64,000 nt of DNA, taken from Flavobacterium endoglycinae (GTDB lineage Bacteria > Bacteroidota > Bacteroidia > Flavobacteriales > Flavobacteriaceae). Made by a program: the position numbers and the translations under genes. Shown in pieces: positions 34,838 to 42,698 of the stretch. The DNA is taken from the NCBI RefSeq assembly GCF_017352115.1, contig NZ_CP071448.1:3495001-3559000 (forward strand), in the 5' to 3' direction. The number at the start of each line of letters is the position of its first letter. Position 1 is the first letter of the stretch. Below the pieces are notes generated by a model that was given only the letters and a program-made list of their open reading frames with translations, did not search any database and was not told the DNA's origin.

Positions 34838-34887
34838 AAAAAATTGCGTCTACTAATTGGAATTTGGAATTTTTAAAACTTGGAATT

Positions 34888-36183
34888 TTACTTAACGATT
34901 CCCTTCTTGTAAGTTTCAATCGCACGATCTCTCGCAAAAGCGTGATCGATCATTGGTTCGTTGTAACCTAAATCAAATTCAGGAATCCATTTGCGGATGT
35001 ATTCTCCTTTAGAATCAAATTTCTGTTGTTGAATTTCGGGATTAAAAACCCTGAAATAAGGCGCCGCATCACAGCCAGTTCCTGCTGCCCACTGCCAATT
35101 TCCCACATTAGATGCTAATTCAAAATCTAGAAGTTTTTGCGCAAAATACGCTTCGCCCCATTGCCAGTTGATGAGTAAATGTTTGCAAAGAAAACTCGCC
35201 ACCACCATACGCACACGATTGTGCATATATCCCGTTTCGTTTAACTGACGCATTCCAGCATCGACCATTGGATAACCAGTTGTTCCCGAACACCAGCGTT
35301 TGAAATCTTCTTCGTTGTTTCGCCATTGAATTCCGTCGTAATTGGACTTGAAATTATGATTGACACATTTCGGGAAGCTAAACAGAATTTGAATAAAAAA
35401 TTCTCTCCAGATTAATTCGCTTAAAAAAGTTTGGTTCTTTCGATCTGCCCAGTTCACCAATTTCCGAATGCTGACAGTGCCAAAACGCAAATGAGGTGAA
35501 AGATAAGATGTACTGTCTAAAGCAGGAAAATCTCTGGTTTCTTTGTAATTTCCAATTTGTGTTAAATTGTGAGGCTGTACTTTTATTGAACTTCTTTCAA
35601 AACCAATTTCGGACAATTGGGGAAATTTGAAGCTATGTTTTGCAAAATTAGATTGAAGTTTTACAGTGTCATATTCCGAAACAGGCCCAGAAAGCTTATA
35701 TTTTTCAAGCCATTTGTTTTTATAAGGAGTGTAAACAGTATACGGGCTTCCGTCGGCTTTTGTGATTTCTTTTTCTTCGAAGATTACATGATCTTTAAAA
35801 GATAAAGATTTGATGTTATTTTCTTTTAAGATAGATGAAATTGCAGTATCACGTGCAATAGCAAAAGGTTCGTAATCTTTGTTGAAGAAAACGTATTGAA
35901 TGTCAAATTCTTCAATTAGGGATTTCCAAACGTCTTTCGTCTTTCCTTTTTTGATTAAAATAGAAGAATCAAGCTTATGTAATTCTGAGTTTATTTTTTC
36001 AAGCGAATCGTATATAAAAGTTACTCTGGCGTCATTTTTTGGGAGATGTTCTAAAATATCATTATCGAAAATGAAAAGAGGTACAACAGGAAAATCAGAT
36101 TGCAAAGCATGAAATAATCCAGTATTGTCTTCTAAACGCAAATCACGTCTAAACCAGAATAAAGTAACTTTTTGTTTTGTCAT
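34888..36183 (-). CDS. phrB: Deoxyribodipyrimidine photolyase (class I CPD type)
   Basis: 431 residues. The N-terminal alpha/beta antenna domain starts VTLFWFRRDLRLEDNTGL; the FAD domain has LSPHLRFGTVSIRKL, ELIWREFFIQIL, GYPMVDAGMRQLNETGYMHNRVRMVVASFL and ASNVGNWQWAAGTGCDAAPYFRVFNP. The three tryptophans for FAD reduction are plausible in these stretches. It repairs UV-induced cyclobutane dimers using blue light. It is the last gene of the carotenoid/CarH-like cluster, as in LitR/CarH regulons of other bacteria. Confidence 0.95.
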   Translation of the reverse strand: MTKQKVTLFWFRRDLRLEDNTGLFHALQSDFPVVPLFIFDNDILEHLPKNDARVTFIYDSLEKINSELHKLDSSILIKKGKTKDVWKSLIEEFDIQYVFFNKDYEPFAIARDTAISSILKENNIKSLSFKDHVIFEEKEITKADGSPYTVYTPYKNKWLEKYKLSGPVSEYDTVKLQSNFAKHSFKFPQLSEIGFERSSIKVQPHNLTQIGNYKETRDFPALDSTSYLSPHLRFGTVSIRKLVNWADRKNQTFLSELIWREFFIQILFSFPKCVNHNFKSNYDGIQWRNNEEDFKRWCSGTTGYPMVDAGMRQLNETGYMHNRVRMVVASFLCKHLLINWQWGEAYFAQKLLDFELASNVGNWQWAAGTGCDAAPYFRVFNPEIQQQKFDSKGEYIRKWIPEFDLGYNEPMIDHAFARDRAIETYKKGIVK

Positions 36184-36242
36184 TATTGTTTTGTTTTCTG
36201 CAGATTAAATGGATTTATTTATGCTCTAAACTTATTTTTTTT

Positions 36243-36393
36243 TAACACATAGAGACATAGATTTTCTTTTGATTAAAAGGTAAAAGAAAGAAACCAGTTT
36301 CTAACACATAAGCTATTTGGATATTTTAACTATGTTTGTTTATACAAGTGAAACGCCTTTTTCTCCATCTGAATTCTATGTTTCTATGTGTTT
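36243..36393 (+). repeat. Inverted-repeat element, copy B
   Basis: About 150 bases bounded by TAACACATAGAGACATAGAT and ATTCTATGTTTCTATGTG. Internal parts in order: AAAGAAACCAGTTTCTAACA, TATACAAGTGAAACGCC and the terminal repeat. It is a relative of A, C and D and lies in the untranslated space of the pigment operon. Confidence 0.85.
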
Positions 36394-36460
36394 AATTTTA
36401 TTTTTTATAGCAAAGATTAAAAGAATTCCAAATGATTTATTTATTCTCTGACTTGTTTTT

Positions 36461-36596
36461 TAACACATAGAAACATAGATATTGTTTTTCTTTTAAAGCC
36501 TTTAGAAAGAAACTAGTTCCTAACACATAGCTATGTGTATGTATGTGAGTGAAACGCCTTTTTTCTTCCTCTAAATTCTATGTTTCTATGTGTTTA
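36461..36596 (+). repeat. Inverted-repeat element, copy C
   Basis: 136 bases. The terminal repeat AACACATAGAAACATAG and its exact complement CTATGTTTCTATGTGTT are intact. Inside are AAAGAAACTAGTTCCTAACA, the palindromic ACACATAGCTATGTGT, and GTGAAACGCCTTTT. It is the best-preserved copy and ends 5 bases before the SRPBCC stop codon. Confidence 0.87.
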
Positions 36597-36601
36597 AATT
36601 T

Positions 36602-37078
36602 TTAAGCTTTTTTAGAATTAAACAATTCTTCGATTTTGTTATATCGGTAATCGAAGATGTTTTTTAGTTTGGTTTTTACAACTAATCGATTCACGATCCG
36701 TCCTAAAATTCCGAAAGGAAGAGCATAATGAACAATGTCGGTCATTTTGGTGCTGCCGTCTTCTAATCGTTCAAAAAAGTGTTTGTGATGCCAAAGTTTG
36801 TAAGGACCAAAACGCTGAATATCTATAAAGTACTCGTTTTCTTTACAAGCTGTAATTTCCGTGACCCACGAAATTTTGATTCCAAAAAGTGGTTTTAAGG
36901 TATAGGTTATAATCTGTCCGTGATACATACGTTTGTCGTCGTAATCCTGAATTTGGAAATTCATGTTATCGAGCGTAATAGTCTGCAGGTTTTTCGGGCT
37001 TGAGAAAAAATCCCAGCATTCTTCTACACTGGCATTGATATGTTGTACGGTTACTATTTTATATAATTTCATAATCAC
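36602..37078 (-). CDS. SRPBCC (START-like) family protein of the carotenoid cluster
   Basis: 158 residues. VTVQHINASVEECWDFFSSPKNLQTIT begins the helix-grip fold; IDIQRFGPYKLWHHKHFFERLEDGSTKMTDIVHYALPFGILGRIVNRLVV is the characteristic later part, found in the SRPBCC proteins often beside photolyase and crt genes. The fold binds hydrophobic ligands, so carotenoid or lipid binding is possible, but the actual role is unknown. It is 55 bases downstream of crtZ on the same strand. Confidence 0.85.
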   Translation of the reverse strand: MIMKLYKIVTVQHINASVEECWDFFSSPKNLQTITLDNMNFQIQDYDDKRMYHGQIITYTLKPLFGIKISWVTEITACKENEYFIDIQRFGPYKLWHHKHFFERLEDGSTKMTDIVHYALPFGILGRIVNRLVVKTKLKNIFDYRYNKIEELFNSKKA

Positions 37079-37133
37079 AAATTATTCTTGAACACGTGAG
37101 CTCATCCGCTGCCGCGGAAAACATCTAATAATT

Positions 37134-37589
37134 TTATATTTTATAATATTTAAAGGGTACGAACAACATCCCGAAGCATTCTCCTTTTTCTTTGTTAAGG
37201 TGTTTGTGGTGAATTTTATGTGCTTTTCTTAATCCGATGAGGTATTTGTTTTTGGTGTTTTTAAACCATTTAAAGCGCTGGTGAATCAAAACATCGTGAA
37301 TTAGAAAATAACACACTCCATAAAGAGTGATTCCGCAGGCAATGAAAAACAAATAGTTGAATCCGCCTTGTACACCAAGATAGAACAAGATTATACTAGG
37401 AGTAGCAAAAATGACGAAGAATATATCGTTGCGTTCAAAGGTGTTTTCGTATTTCGGTTGATGATGATCGGAGTGAAAGTACCACATAAAACCGTGCATG
37501 ATGTACTTGTGCGTAAACCAGGTCACACATTCCATAAACAGAAAAACGCCTAAAAAGATTAAGAAGGAAATCATTTTACAATTATTCAA
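37134..37589 (-). CDS. crtZ: Beta-carotene 3-hydroxylase (CrtZ family)
   Basis: 151 residues, a normal size for CrtZ; a start at the second Met (37574) is also possible. Membrane helices alternate with the histidine clusters of the fatty-acid hydroxylase superfamily: THKYIMHG, FHSDHHQP, HDVLIHQRF and KAHKIHHKH, which bind the di-iron centre. It turns beta-carotene into zeaxanthin, a yellow pigment typical of Flavobacteria. No lycopene cyclase (crtY) gene is seen in this window, so it must be elsewhere if beta-carotene is made. Confidence 0.92.
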   Translation of the reverse strand: MNNCKMISFLIFLGVFLFMECVTWFTHKYIMHGFMWYFHSDHHQPKYENTFERNDIFFVIFATPSIILFYLGVQGGFNYLFFIACGITLYGVCYFLIHDVLIHQRFKWFKNTKNKYLIGLRKAHKIHHKHLNKEKGECFGMLFVPFKYYKI

Positions 37590-37666
37590 ATATTAAAAGT
37601 ATCATTTTGTGGATTTTGAGTTTAGCTTTATATTATAAAAGGTTAACTCAAAAGCATTTCGTTTTT

Positions 37667-37780
37667 TAAACACATAGAGACATATTTTTATTTTTCTTGA
37701 AAAGATTGTGGAAAGAAACTAGTTTCTAACATATAGCTATGTTATACAAGTAAAATGCCTTTTATGATTCTATGTGTTTA
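37667..37780 (+). repeat. Inverted-repeat element, copy D
   Basis: 114 bases, the shortest copy. TTAAACACATAGAGACATA at the left, GAAAGAAACTAGTTTCTAAC in the middle, ATACAAGTAAAATGCC and ATTCTATGTGTTTAA at the right. It lies between crtB and crtZ in the same orientation as B and C. Confidence 0.83.
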
Positions 37781-37782
37781 AA

Positions 37783-38622
37783 TTAAACCAATTTCAATTT
37801 ATAGGTTACAAAAGACTGCGCTAAAAGTCCAGCTTTTGTGTAATTCGAAACCCTGATTCTGGAATTTCCAATTTCATAATACGGTGTATTCTTCAGCTTT
37901 TTCAGCAGTTTTTTATAATATACATAAGCGGTGTAAACCCCAAATTTCGCTTCGATTGGCAGTTTTACAATTCCTTGATAAGCAATTCGGAAATCTTCTT
38001 CGATTTCATTGATGATTTGTGTTTTCGAATCTTCGTTGAAATTGTTGAGGTTAACTCCCGGAAAATACGTTCGGTTTAAAATCAGGTTGTCGTCTTTTAA
38101 ATCTCTTAAGAAATTTACTTTCTGAAAAGCCGATCCCAAACGCATGGCTTCGTTTTTTAATTGTTCGTATTTATGTTCTTTTCCTGAAACAAAAACTTTT
38201 AGACACATCAATCCCACTACATCAGCAGATCCGTAGATGTAATCTATATATTCGGTTTGGGTTTGATAATTTGATTTGATAAGATCAAGTTTCATGCTTT
38301 TTAGAAAAGCTTGAACCATATCATCGGTAATATTGTATTGTTTTACAGTTTGCTGAAAAGAATTTAGAATCGGATTTAAGCTGATGCCTAATTGCATTGC
38401 TTTGTAGTATTCTTTTTCAAAATCATCAATCAGATATTCTTTTTCGTAATCATGAAATGAATCTACGATTTCGTCAGCAAAACGAACAAATCCGTAAATA
38501 CTGTAAATGGCATCGCGAATACTAGGGGAAAGCATTTTTACCGCAAGCGAAAAAGAAGAACTGTAATTTTTGGTTACGAGTTTGCTGCATTTAAAAGAAA
38601 CGGCGTCGAATAGTGATTTCAT
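37783..38622 (-). CDS. crtB: Phytoene synthase
   Basis: 279 residues. The squalene/phytoene synthase fold: YSSSFSLAVKMLSPSIRDAIYSIYGFVRFADEIVD carries the first DxxxD-type aspartate region, and YGSADVVGLMCLKVF, GSAFQKVNFLRDLKDD the second. It condenses two geranylgeranyl diphosphates into phytoene. Only 3 bases separate it from crtI upstream, so the two are surely co-transcribed. Confidence 0.95.
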   Translation of the reverse strand: MKSLFDAVSFKCSKLVTKNYSSSFSLAVKMLSPSIRDAIYSIYGFVRFADEIVDSFHDYEKEYLIDDFEKEYYKAMQLGISLNPILNSFQQTVKQYNITDDMVQAFLKSMKLDLIKSNYQTQTEYIDYIYGSADVVGLMCLKVFVSGKEHKYEQLKNEAMRLGSAFQKVNFLRDLKDDNLILNRTYFPGVNLNNFNEDSKTQIINEIEEDFRIAYQGIVKLPIEAKFGVYTAYVYYKKLLKKLKNTPYYEIGNSRIRVSNYTKAGLLAQSFVTYKLKLV

Positions 38623-38625
38623 TTT

Positions 38626-40092
38626 TTAAGATCTTAAAGATTTTTGAATTAATTCAGCGGTCAGTTTTCCTGAAATTAAGGCTGGAGGAACTCCCGGCCC
38701 TGGAACGGTTAATTGTCCTGTGAAATATAAATTTCGGACTTTTTTACTTTTTAATTTGGGTCTTAAAAACGCGGTCTGCAATAAAGTATTGGCCATTCCG
38801 TAAGCATTTCCTTTGTACGCGTTGTAATCTGTTACAAAGTCATTTTTACAGAATGATTCCTTAAAGATAATGTTATTTTTAATGCTCTGCTGTGTAAGTT
38901 GCTCAAAACGAGCGATTATTTTTTCGAAATAGAGAAATCGTAATGCTGGTGTATCTTCAATTCCCGGAGCTAACGGGATCAGAAAAAATCCAGATTCCAT
39001 TCCGTCGGGTGCAGCAGTTGTATCTGTTTTAGATGGGAAATTGGCGTAGAACAAAGGTTCTTTCGGCCATTTTGGATTGTCGTAAATATCGGCTGCATGC
39101 TGATTGAAATCAACATCAAAGAATAAGGCGTGATGCGAAATGTTTTCTATTTTTTTATTAAAACCAACAAAAAATAGGAGTGAAGAAGGAGCAAAAACGC
39201 GGCTTTCCCAATATTTTTCAGAATAAGCCCGATGCTCTTTTTCTAGTAACGTTTCGGTATGTTGGTAATCGGCTCCGCTTACAATAATATCTGCTTTTAT
39301 AATTTCACCATTGATTAAAATTCCTATTGCTGATTTATTTTCAACTATAATTCGTTCAACAGGAGAATTCGTCTTTATGGTAACGCCCAATTCTAAAGCT
39401 AGTTTTTCCATTGCTTTTACAACATCGTGCATTCCGGTTTTGGGATGCCAAGTTCCTAAGCCGAAATCGGCGTAATTCATGAAATTGTAAAAAGAAGGTG
39501 TTTTAGTGGGTTTTGCACCTAGAAACAAAACAGGAAATTCTAAAATCTGGATCAGTTTTTCGTTTTTGAATTCTTTCCGAATATCAGCGCTTACGGAGCT
39601 GAAAAATTGATTAAGTTTTAAAGCTGTCTGTGGTGTAACTAATTCCAGCGGAGAAACTCCGGGACGGTATACCAAATCTTTTATGGCGATATCGTAATTG
39701 CTTTTTGCTTGATCAATAAACTTTTGAAGTTTTACGGCACTTCCTTTTTCAATAGCTTCAAAAGCTGATTTTATATCTTCTAAATTATCACAAATGCTAA
39801 TGAAATCATTAATGCCAAAATAAACCCTGTAAGCAGGATTTAACTTTATGAGTTCGTAATAATCAGAAGGTTTTTTATTAAAATCCTGAAAGAAACGTTC
39901 AAAAACATCAGGCATCCAATACCAGCTTGGCCCCATGTCAAATGTAAAACCGTCTTTTTTAAATTGTCGGGCACGGCCGCCAATTGTTGGATTTTTTTCA
40001 TAAATAGTTACTTGGTTTCCCTGCTGTGCAAGGTAACAAGAAGCGGCTAATGAAGAAAAGCCTGATCCTAATATTGCGATAGTTTTTGTCAT
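38626..40092 (-). CDS. crtI: Phytoene desaturase
   Basis: 488 residues from MTKTIAILGSGFSSLAASCYLA, a start that puts the dinucleotide-binding motif (GSGFSSLAAS) near the N-terminus; an ATG 11 codons upstream is less likely. Further CrtI hallmarks: GGRARQFKKDGFTFDMGPSWYWMPDVF and the C-terminal GNAYGMANTLLQTAFLRPKL, NLYFTGQLTVPGPGVPPALISG. It converts phytoene to lycopene using FAD. It lies 38 bases downstream of the MerR-type regulator gene. Confidence 0.95.
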   Translation of the reverse strand: MTKTIAILGSGFSSLAASCYLAQQGNQVTIYEKNPTIGGRARQFKKDGFTFDMGPSWYWMPDVFERFFQDFNKKPSDYYELIKLNPAYRVYFGINDFISICDNLEDIKSAFEAIEKGSAVKLQKFIDQAKSNYDIAIKDLVYRPGVSPLELVTPQTALKLNQFFSSVSADIRKEFKNEKLIQILEFPVLFLGAKPTKTPSFYNFMNYADFGLGTWHPKTGMHDVVKAMEKLALELGVTIKTNSPVERIIVENKSAIGILINGEIIKADIIVSGADYQHTETLLEKEHRAYSEKYWESRVFAPSSLLFFVGFNKKIENISHHALFFDVDFNQHAADIYDNPKWPKEPLFYANFPSKTDTTAAPDGMESGFFLIPLAPGIEDTPALRFLYFEKIIARFEQLTQQSIKNNIIFKESFCKNDFVTDYNAYKGNAYGMANTLLQTAFLRPKLKSKKVRNLYFTGQLTVPGPGVPPALISGKLTAELIQKSLRS

Positions 40093-40130
40093 TTGTTTAA
40101 CAAATATAACAAAAACTTTAAACAAAACTT

Positions 40131-41030
40131 TTAAAAACGTTCCATTGTTTCTTCCATCGAGTCGAAAATATGGATTCTTTCAGGTAAAACCTTTCTGTCA
40201 ATATGTTCAACCATTTTACCCATAAGCCATATTTCATTGTTATTCTGCAGTAATTTCTGCCCCATAGAACGTACGTATTGGTTGATTACATTTCGATCCG
40301 GCTGAATGGTCATGAAGGAAACAAAAGTGATGTTTTCAAAATGTTTGGTCAAATCCTGAAGGTTTTCAATAGGCATACTTTCGCCCAGATAAATGGTTTT
40401 ATACCCTCTTGATAAAATTTCGTATTGCAGATATAACAAACCAATTTGATGAATTTCATTCAACGGAAGTGAAAGCACAAAAATTCGGTCTGTTTTTGTT
40501 GGTTTTTGAATCTGAAGGCTTTCGGTATAAATCAGGATTTTCTGTTTGATCAAATGGCTCATGAAATGTTCATTTGCCGGAGTTATGGTTTCTGACTGCC
40601 ATAATAATCCTAATTCTTTTAATAATGGTAAAAAATGATCTTTGAAAACTTCTTTAAAAGTTTTCTCAGAAATAAGCCAGTCAAAAGTATTGAAAAACAA
40701 TTCCTGGTCGAAATTCATCATTGCCATTTTAAACGAAGTAATGGCGTAATTCTGAGAGTTTTTCTTTGATATAATTTCGCGAACCAGCTGCGGAATCTTT
40801 TCTTCCGGATAGGTAGCGATCTTAGAAATTTTATAACCGTATTCGTGTAATAAGGTAATATTTAAAAGCTTCTGTAAATTTTGCAGGTTGTATAGCCTTA
40901 TATTCGTATCTGTACGCATGGGTTCCAGAATGTTATATCTTTTTTCCCAGATACGAATGGTGTGTGCTTTAATACCAGATAAATTTTCGAGATCTTTTAT
41001 ACTGAAAACAGTTTTAATATTGTTTACCAT
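40131..41030 (-). CDS. MerR-family regulator with cobalamin-binding domain (CarH/LitR-like)
   Basis: 299 residues. Residues 7-75 are a MerR winged helix (FSIKDLENLSGIKAHTIRIWEKRYNI). Residues about 95-175 are a helical bundle with W144, nine residues, then E154-H155: this is the W-x9-EH motif that surrounds the adenosyl group in CarH. Residues 182-299 are a Rossmann-like B12-binding domain with ExHxxG (E192, H194, G197), where H194 is the probable lower axial ligand. The residue after W144 is Gln, so the His that becomes the upper ligand in lit Thermus CarH is not conserved. It heads the crtI-crtB-crtZ-SRPBCC-phrB group and probably represses it in the dark. Confidence 0.9.
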   Translation of the reverse strand: MVNNIKTVFSIKDLENLSGIKAHTIRIWEKRYNILEPMRTDTNIRLYNLQNLQKLLNITLLHEYGYKISKIATYPEEKIPQLVREIISKKNSQNYAITSFKMAMMNFDQELFFNTFDWLISEKTFKEVFKDHFLPLLKELGLLWQSETITPANEHFMSHLIKQKILIYTESLQIQKPTKTDRIFVLSLPLNEIHQIGLLYLQYEILSRGYKTIYLGESMPIENLQDLTKHFENITFVSFMTIQPDRNVINQYVRSMGQKLLQNNNEIWLMGKMVEHIDRKVLPERIHIFDSMEETMERF

Positions 41031-41048
41031 TTTATGTAATTAAGTGAA

Positions 41049-41076
41049 CAAAAGTAAAATAAAATCTTAAAAGCAA
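41049..41076 (-). promoter_or_regulatory. Promoter of the carH-like/crt operon
   Basis: On the minus strand, TTG (41076-41074), a 17-base spacer and TACTTTTG (41056-41049) fit TTG-N17-23-TAnnTTTG. Transcription would begin near 41045, 15 bases before the ATG of the regulator, so the regulator is probably autoregulated. Confidence 0.6.
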
Positions 41077-41083
41077 CATTAAA

Positions 41084-41107
41084 ACAATCTTAAAAAGAAA
41101 AGATTGT
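41084..41107. promoter_or_regulatory. Inverted repeat upstream of the carH-like promoter
   Basis: ACAATCTT (41084-41091) and AAGATTGT (41100-41107) are perfect reverse complements, 8 bases apart, immediately upstream of the -33 TTG. A related AATCTTAAAACAAT string occurs in reverse near 41153-41166. A candidate operator for the regulator itself. The remaining space up to the TPR gene (to 41397) is AT-rich with one terminator and nothing else recognised. Confidence 0.4.
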
Positions 41108-41341
41108 TAGAGGTTTACGATTTGGAGAATTAAACCTATATACGAATTGTATTGTTTTAAGATTTGTAAGGTATTAAAAAAAATAACAAAATGATATATT
41201 ATAAAAAAGAAATGTAGTATGTGAAGATATTGAAATCAAATAATAGTCAGGATGTCTTGGAAATATTCTTTTTTACTTCTGAAAAAAAAGAACTTCTGTA
41301 GAAAAAATTAAGGAATATATTTAGGTGAAAATTCGATTATG

Positions 41342-41377
41342 AAAAAAGCGCAAAGTCAAAAACTTTGCGCTTTTTGT
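41342..41377 (-). terminator. Terminator of the TPR protein gene
   Basis: A 14-bp stem (41342-41355 with 41361-41374, GC-rich core AGCGCAAAGT) flanked by A and T tracts, 20 bases after the stop of the TPR gene. Confidence 0.85.
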
Positions 41378-41397
41378 TTGAATTATTTTTAAAAATG

Positions 41398-41898
41398 TTA
41401 TTTGCATATCGAAGCTTTATTCACAGCGGCACTTTTACTGCCAAGCTCGATTGCTTTAGAAAAATCAGCACAAGCGTTTTTCTTGTCTCCAATTTTATTG
41501 TAGGCAAGTCCTCTTAAATTGTAAGCGATATAATCTTTAGGATTTAAGCCAAGTGATGAGGTACAGTCTTCGATTGCTTCATTAAAATTTGAAAGCGTAA
41601 AGTTTACATTGGCACGACCCGTATACGCATCGGCATTCATGCTGTCAAGATCGATTGTTTTGCTAAAATCAGCCAAAGCGCCTTTGTAATCTTTTAATTT
41701 GAATTTTGCGACACCTCTGTTTTGGTAGGCTTCAACAAATTTCGAATTCATGCTGATGGCTTTGTTGTAATCGGCAATGGCGCCTTTGTGATTTCCAGCT
41801 TCGGCTTTTTTGAAAGCTTTGTCAAAATAAGCAGTTGCAGATTGTGCCCAGATCGAGCAGCTGATCATAAGAAATGATACAAGTAGTAGGTTTTTCAT
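41398..41898 (-). CDS. Secreted tetratricopeptide-repeat protein
   Basis: 166 residues with a signal peptide (MKNLLLVSFLMISCSIWAQ). Four TPR units follow: AYFDKAFKKAEAGNHKGAIADYNKAI, VEAYQNRGVAKFKLKDYKGALADFSKTI, ADAYTGRANVNFTLSNFNEAIEDCTSSL and YIAYNLRGLAYNKIGDKKNACADFSKAI. It probably acts as a periplasmic scaffold; partners are unknown. It stands alone between the tRNA cluster and the carotenoid operon. Confidence 0.88.
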   Translation of the reverse strand: MKNLLLVSFLMISCSIWAQSATAYFDKAFKKAEAGNHKGAIADYNKAISMNSKFVEAYQNRGVAKFKLKDYKGALADFSKTIDLDSMNADAYTGRANVNFTLSNFNEAIEDCTSSLGLNPKDYIAYNLRGLAYNKIGDKKNACADFSKAIELGSKSAAVNKASICK

Positions 41899-42073
41899 AA
41901 AACTAATTTGGGATTAGTGATTAATTATTCGAAAACGAATTTAAGAAAGTTCTGCTTTTTTGAAAGAATTATACGTAAAATAATTAGGATTATTTGCTGT
42001 TGAATTTCGCTTTGTATGTGGGATGCTTAAACGGGTTACTTAAAGATATTGGTAATAGTTTAGCTTAAAACAA

Positions 42074-42108
42074 AAAAAGGCTGAGTAAAATAAATTACTC
42101 AACCTTTT
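42074..42108 (-). terminator. Terminator after tRNA-Lys copy 1
   Basis: A 12-bp stem with one mismatch (42077-42088 with 42095-42106) followed by T residues on the minus strand. Its sequence is similar to the hairpin at 42548-42583, suggesting that tRNA plus terminator was duplicated. Confidence 0.7.
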
Positions 42109-42109
42109 G

Positions 42110-42182
42110 TGACCCGACTGGGGCTCGAACCCAGGACCCCATCATTAAAAGTGATGTGCTCTACCGACTGAGCTATCGAGTC
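42110..42182 (-). tRNA. tRNA-Lys (anticodon TTT), copy 1
   Basis: 73 bases on the minus strand. A 7-bp acceptor stem with one G-T pair, D arm GCTCAGTCGGTAGAGC, anticodon arm CATCA-CTTTTAA-TGATG and T arm with GGTTCGAGCC. The anticodon TTT reads AAA and AAG. CCA is not encoded. It is identical to the other two copies in the body of the tRNA. Confidence 0.96.
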
Positions 42183-42417
42183 TTCATTTCTTCAATGAGG
42201 GTGCAAATATAAGGTCTTATTTTAGCTTAACGGTACTTTTTTAAGGCGAATTTTAAATAAATTTTACCTTATGGTTCTAACTGCTTATTTTGCAGTGAAA
42301 TATATTTTTATTTTTTAAATGCTGATGCAGAGTTGAACTTCCTAATGCTTTTGGAATTATTATTCTCTTTTGAGATTTTTGAAACGTACGATGAAAAGAA
42401 ATTTAACCTCAAAGAAA

Positions 42418-42454
42418 AACGGGACAAAGCAGAAAAAATCTTCTTTGTCCCGTT
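42418..42454 (-). terminator. Terminator after tRNA-Leu
   Basis: An 11-bp stem (42419-42429 with 42443-42453, core CGGGACAAAG) followed by T residues on the minus strand, directly after tRNA-Leu. The remaining 42183-42418 stretch shows no gene. Confidence 0.75.
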
Positions 42455-42457
42455 GCG

Positions 42458-42540
42458 TGACCATGGAGGGATTTGAACCCTCACGCCCTTACGAGCACCA
42501 CCCCCTCAAGATGGCGAGTCTACCGTTTCTCCACATGGCC
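42458..42540 (-). tRNA. tRNA-Leu (anticodon GAG)
   Basis: 83 bases with the long variable arm of a leucine tRNA (GGTGCTCGTAAGGGCGT region). Anticodon arm CCATC-TTGAGGG-GGTGG gives GAG, reading CTC and CTT. The acceptor stem GGCCATG pairs with CATGGTC with one G-T pair. CCA is not encoded. Confidence 0.93.
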
Positions 42541-42547
42541 TAAAAAT

Positions 42548-42583
42548 GAAAAAGGTCAAGTAAATTAAATTACTCGACCTTTT
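42548..42583 (-). terminator. Terminator after tRNA-Lys copy 2
   Basis: A stem of about 14 bp (AAAAAGGTC-AAGTAA with TTACT-CGACCTTTTT) between tRNA-Lys copy 2 and tRNA-Leu, with T residues on the minus strand. Confidence 0.7.
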
Positions 42584-42584
42584 T

Positions 42585-42657
42585 GTGACCCGACTGGGGC
42601 TCGAACCCAGGACCCCATCATTAAAAGTGATGTGCTCTACCGACTGAGCTATCGAGT
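42585..42657 (-). tRNA. tRNA-Lys (anticodon TTT), copy 2
   Basis: 73 bases, identical in sequence to copies 1 and 3, with anticodon loop CTTTTAA. It lies 41 bases downstream of copy 3 and is probably in the same transcript. Confidence 0.96.
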
Positions 42658-42698
42658 CATTGCTTTCAAGAAATTTAATTTGTTTATTACAAAATTTG

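Larger units (their letters stand above)
34413..34887. other. 475-base repeat-rich spacer
   Basis: The convergent space between the ABC1 kinase and photolyase genes contains three separate long inverted repeats (listed individually) and is bordered by AATTCCAAAT-like runs at 34420-34450 and their complement TTGGAATTTGG at 34855-34880. I see no credible gene in it. Confidence 0.7.
36184..36601. other. 418-base spacer between the SRPBCC and photolyase genes
   Basis: It holds inverted-repeat elements B and C in tandem. Their shared upstream flank (GATTTATTTAT-nnTCT around 36210-36225 and 36432-36448) shows that a unit of about 218 bases was duplicated. No gene is seen. Confidence 0.7.

Noticed and set aside
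34714..34971. 85-codon frame in the repeat-rich spacer
   Set aside because: It translates inverted repeats and runs into the photolyase 3' end.
36243..36596. CRISPR-like array (elements B and C)
   Set aside because: Only two long, imperfect copies with inverted ends; no regular short repeat/spacer pattern and no cas genes.
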